Source: Paludibacter sp. (GTDB lineage Bacteria; Bacteroidota; Bacteroidia; Bacteroidales; Paludibacteraceae). Taken from it: a DNA stretch of 64,000 bases. Location: positions 86,506 to 150,505 of the forward strand of contig JAQUWU010000007.1 in assembly GCA_028692715.1 (NCBI GenBank), in the 5' to 3' direction. Numbering within the stretch: position 1 is the first letter of the stretch; the number at the start of each line of letters is the position of its first letter. The notes beneath the pieces are model-generated. The model made no database searches. It was not told where the DNA came from and saw nothing but the letters and a program-made list of their open reading frames with translations. Both the position numbers and the translations under genes were made by a program. Below, in pieces: positions 62,625 through 64,000 of the stretch.

Positions 62625-63371
62625 TTAAACTTCAATTTCCAACCCATCAAATGCCAATTGGACATTTTTAGGCAACAACTTATTCACAACTGCATGCAAT
62701 CCCATATCATGACTCATATGAGTAAAATAAGTTTGTTTTGCATTAATTTTAGTTTTTAACTCCAGTGCTTGTTCTAATGACAAATGAGAAATATGTTCAT
62801 TAATTCTTAAAGCACTTAGTACTAAAACATCTAAATTTTGAAGTTGTTCAATAACTTTTTCATCTATCGTTTTTACATCAGTCAAATAAGCAATTTTTCC
62901 TATTCTAAAACCTAAAATGGGCAACTTATAATGATAAATCCTAACCGGTTGAATTTTTGTTTTTCCAATATAAAATTCATTCGTATCAATAGTATGCAAA
63001 TTAATTAACGGAACACCCGGATATTTATTTTCGACAAAGCAATAGGGCAAATTTCGTCGTATTACCTTTAATACATTTTGCTCTGCATATACATTTACAC
63101 TGCCCAACGGTCTTACGTCATCCAATCCTCCAACATGATCGTAATGTTCATGTGTCAATAAGATAGATGATATTTTAGTAATCTTGTTTTTCAGTAATTG
63201 CTGACGAAGATCAGGGCCGCAATCGATTAATATTTCATTCTCATTATCAGAAATCAATACAGAAGCGCGCAATCTATTGTCTTTTGGATCAGAAGAAGAG
63301 CAAACAGCACAATTGCATCCAATTTGTGGAACGCCGGTTGAAGTGCCAGTACCTAAAAAAAGTATTTTCAT
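62625..63371 (-). CDS. MBL-fold metallo-hydrolase (PhnP/RNase Z-like)
   Basis: 248 residues. It starts ILFLGTGTSTGVPQIGCNCAVC; the three cysteines (C19, C21, C24) resemble the extra zinc site of PhnP. The metal motif is THEHYDHVGG (H74, H76, D78, H79), then YLTDVKT and the distal HISHLSLEQAL and THMSHDMG. PhnP is a phosphodiesterase acting on cyclic ribose phosphates; without phn genes nearby the substrate remains open. It lies 58 bp upstream of the DUF6340 gene on the same strand. Confidence 0.87.
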   Translation of the reverse strand: MKILFLGTGTSTGVPQIGCNCAVCSSSDPKDNRLRASVLISDNENEILIDCGPDLRQQLLKNKITKISSILLTHEHYDHVGGLDDVRPLGSVNVYAEQNVLKVIRRNLPYCFVENKYPGVPLINLHTIDTNEFYIGKTKIQPVRIYHYKLPILGFRIGKIAYLTDVKTIDEKVIEQLQNLDVLVLSALRINEHISHLSLEQALELKTKINAKQTYFTHMSHDMGLHAVVNKLLPKNVQLAFDGLEIEV

Positions 63372-64000
63372 ATTAAATATTCAGCCTTATTCATTACTCT
63401 GTCGGAGCATAATTTTACAACGGTTACTCCCATTTTCCACCTACCCAAGAACATAATTTTCAATTGTTATAAATATACGCCTTGTTATAAAATCATTTAT
63501 ACTATTGATTACAAACCACATAAGTTAAAATATCAAGATTCGATATTTTTTAAATTAATATTCACAAAGACGCAAATTATAAATGCAATTATATGATAAT
63601 CAAAATTTATAATAATTTAAAACGAGCAGACTCCTTTCTGCTAAAGTATGAGGAAACAATGTTGATTTTCCGCCAGTTGTTGCACACAAATCAAAATATT
63701 TTGCAGCAATAGGAAAATGATGTGTCACTGCATCTGATAAATATCTTAAGCTTGATTCCTGCTCATAATAAATTCCGGTATGAAAAAGAGAAGCGGCAGT
63801 AAAATGTGGTTTTTCACTTAACTAATAACCAATATACGGCACGTGTGTTTTTTGTCAAAAGGGAAATAATTTAATTGGTATAGGCGTTTAGAGCGCACTC
63901 CGAAACCCCTGTTATTATTGACTATTTGGAATTTTGAACCATCCTTTTGAGGGTTACATTGAATATTGTCCCCATATATGCCCTACGGTTATATCTAAAA
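63372..64000. other. Right-end region without an intact gene
   Basis: About 630 bp without a complete coding sequence. It contains the methyltransferase relic at 63600-63821. The rest is AT-rich and the last 100 bp contain no frame I can assign. Confidence 0.6.
63600..63821 (-). pseudogene. Relic of a RsmB/RsmF-type RNA cytosine-C5 methyltransferase
   Basis: A 73-codon open stretch between a TAG (63824-63822) and a TGA (63602-63600), with no start codon. It encodes LSEKPHFTAASLFHTGIYY, an EQESS segment, and DLCATTGGKSTLF. These match the central part of NOL1/NOP2/Sun RNA methyltransferases: the DPLFHAG-YYVQEASS segment followed by the SAM-binding DLCAAPGGKST. Both the N-terminal RNA-binding part and the C-terminal catalytic cysteines are missing, and the APG of the SAM motif is TTG here. 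Confidence 0.75.

Noticed and set aside
63890-64000. Short minus-strand stretch encoding MGTIFNVTLK-like residues
   Set aside because: It looks vaguely like sequence seen near mobile elements, but the frame is short, open at the edge and I cannot support any assignment.
1-64000. tRNA, rRNA, tmRNA or RNase P RNA genes
   Set aside because: I looked for TPsiC-like arms and conserved RNA blocks and saw none convincing; a covariance-model scan would be needed to exclude a divergent one.

Overview
The window reads as chromosomal DNA of a member of the Bacteroidota, most likely order Bacteroidales. The evidence is AT-rich sequence, recurrent Bacteroidota-type -7 boxes (TAnnTTTG) in front of genes, few Shine-Dalgarno sites, a TonB-dependent receptor with accessory lipoproteins, and many proteins of families largely confined to this phylum (DUF5723, DUF4290, DUF4835, DUF4827, DUF4924, DUF4301, DUF6340, the Bacteroidota RpoZ-like omega, and MurA with Asp in place of the active-site Cys). 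The genus cannot be fixed from sequence alone. No rRNA or tRNA gene, CRISPR array, prophage, transposase or plasmid function was seen.

Layout. 1-5453 (minus): two paralogous DUF5723 outer-membrane proteins flank a large lipoprotein; the first carries thrombospondin type-3 calcium repeats and runs off the left edge. 5586-11235 (minus): a RecD-like helicase, a PLP-dependent sulfur amino-acid enzyme and pheT, separated by palindromic repeats. 11447-18989 (plus): an acyl-CoA ligase, two tandem small lipoproteins duplicated together with their promoters, an isolated hisG, then coaX, an outer-membrane protein, a TPR protein and lptC. 19021-22506 (minus): L-rhamnose use (AraC regulator, rhaT, rhaA). 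22763-30609 (minus): groEL, groES, a nitroreductase, a glycosyltransferase, ferritin, murA, DUF4290 and a secreted endonuclease/exonuclease/phosphatase-fold protein.

31013-36839 (plus): a TonB-dependent receptor and two DUF5689-type lipoproteins, divergent from the secreted nuclease/phosphatase. This group is the best candidate for an uncharacterised surface system (nucleic-acid or phosphoester scavenging, inferred). 37379-42244 (plus): a CDGSH iron-sulfur protein, a WalJ-like hydrolase, a dolichol-phosphate-mannose-synthase-like enzyme, dihydroorotase and ApbE, with MITE-like palindromic elements between them. 42509-47621 (plus): bamD, rpoZ, coaBC, DUF4835 and recN. 47675-52806 (minus): an LruC-domain lipoprotein, then rplT, rpmI and infC (infC apparently starting at AUA), and an aminotransferase. 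53015-59900 (plus): rplY, pth, an S4 protein, DUF4924, rfbA and rfbC separated by a 19-copy octanucleotide satellite, an FKBP lipoprotein, DUF4827 and glmM. 59962-63371 (minus): DUF4301, a DUF6340 lipoprotein and an MBL-fold hydrolase. The right end holds a decayed fragment of a RsmF/RsmB-type RNA methyltransferase.

Most of the window is housekeeping: envelope biogenesis (murA, glmM, lptC, bamD, rfbA/rfbC), translation (pheT, infC, rpmI, rplT, rplY, pth), CoA synthesis (coaX, coaBC), chaperonin and repair. The points worth most attention are the receptor/DUF5689/nuclease locus, the MITE-like element family, the octanucleotide satellite between the rfb genes, the rare infC start, the intrinsically fosfomycin-insensitive type of MurA, the tandem lipoprotein duplication, and the methyltransferase relic.
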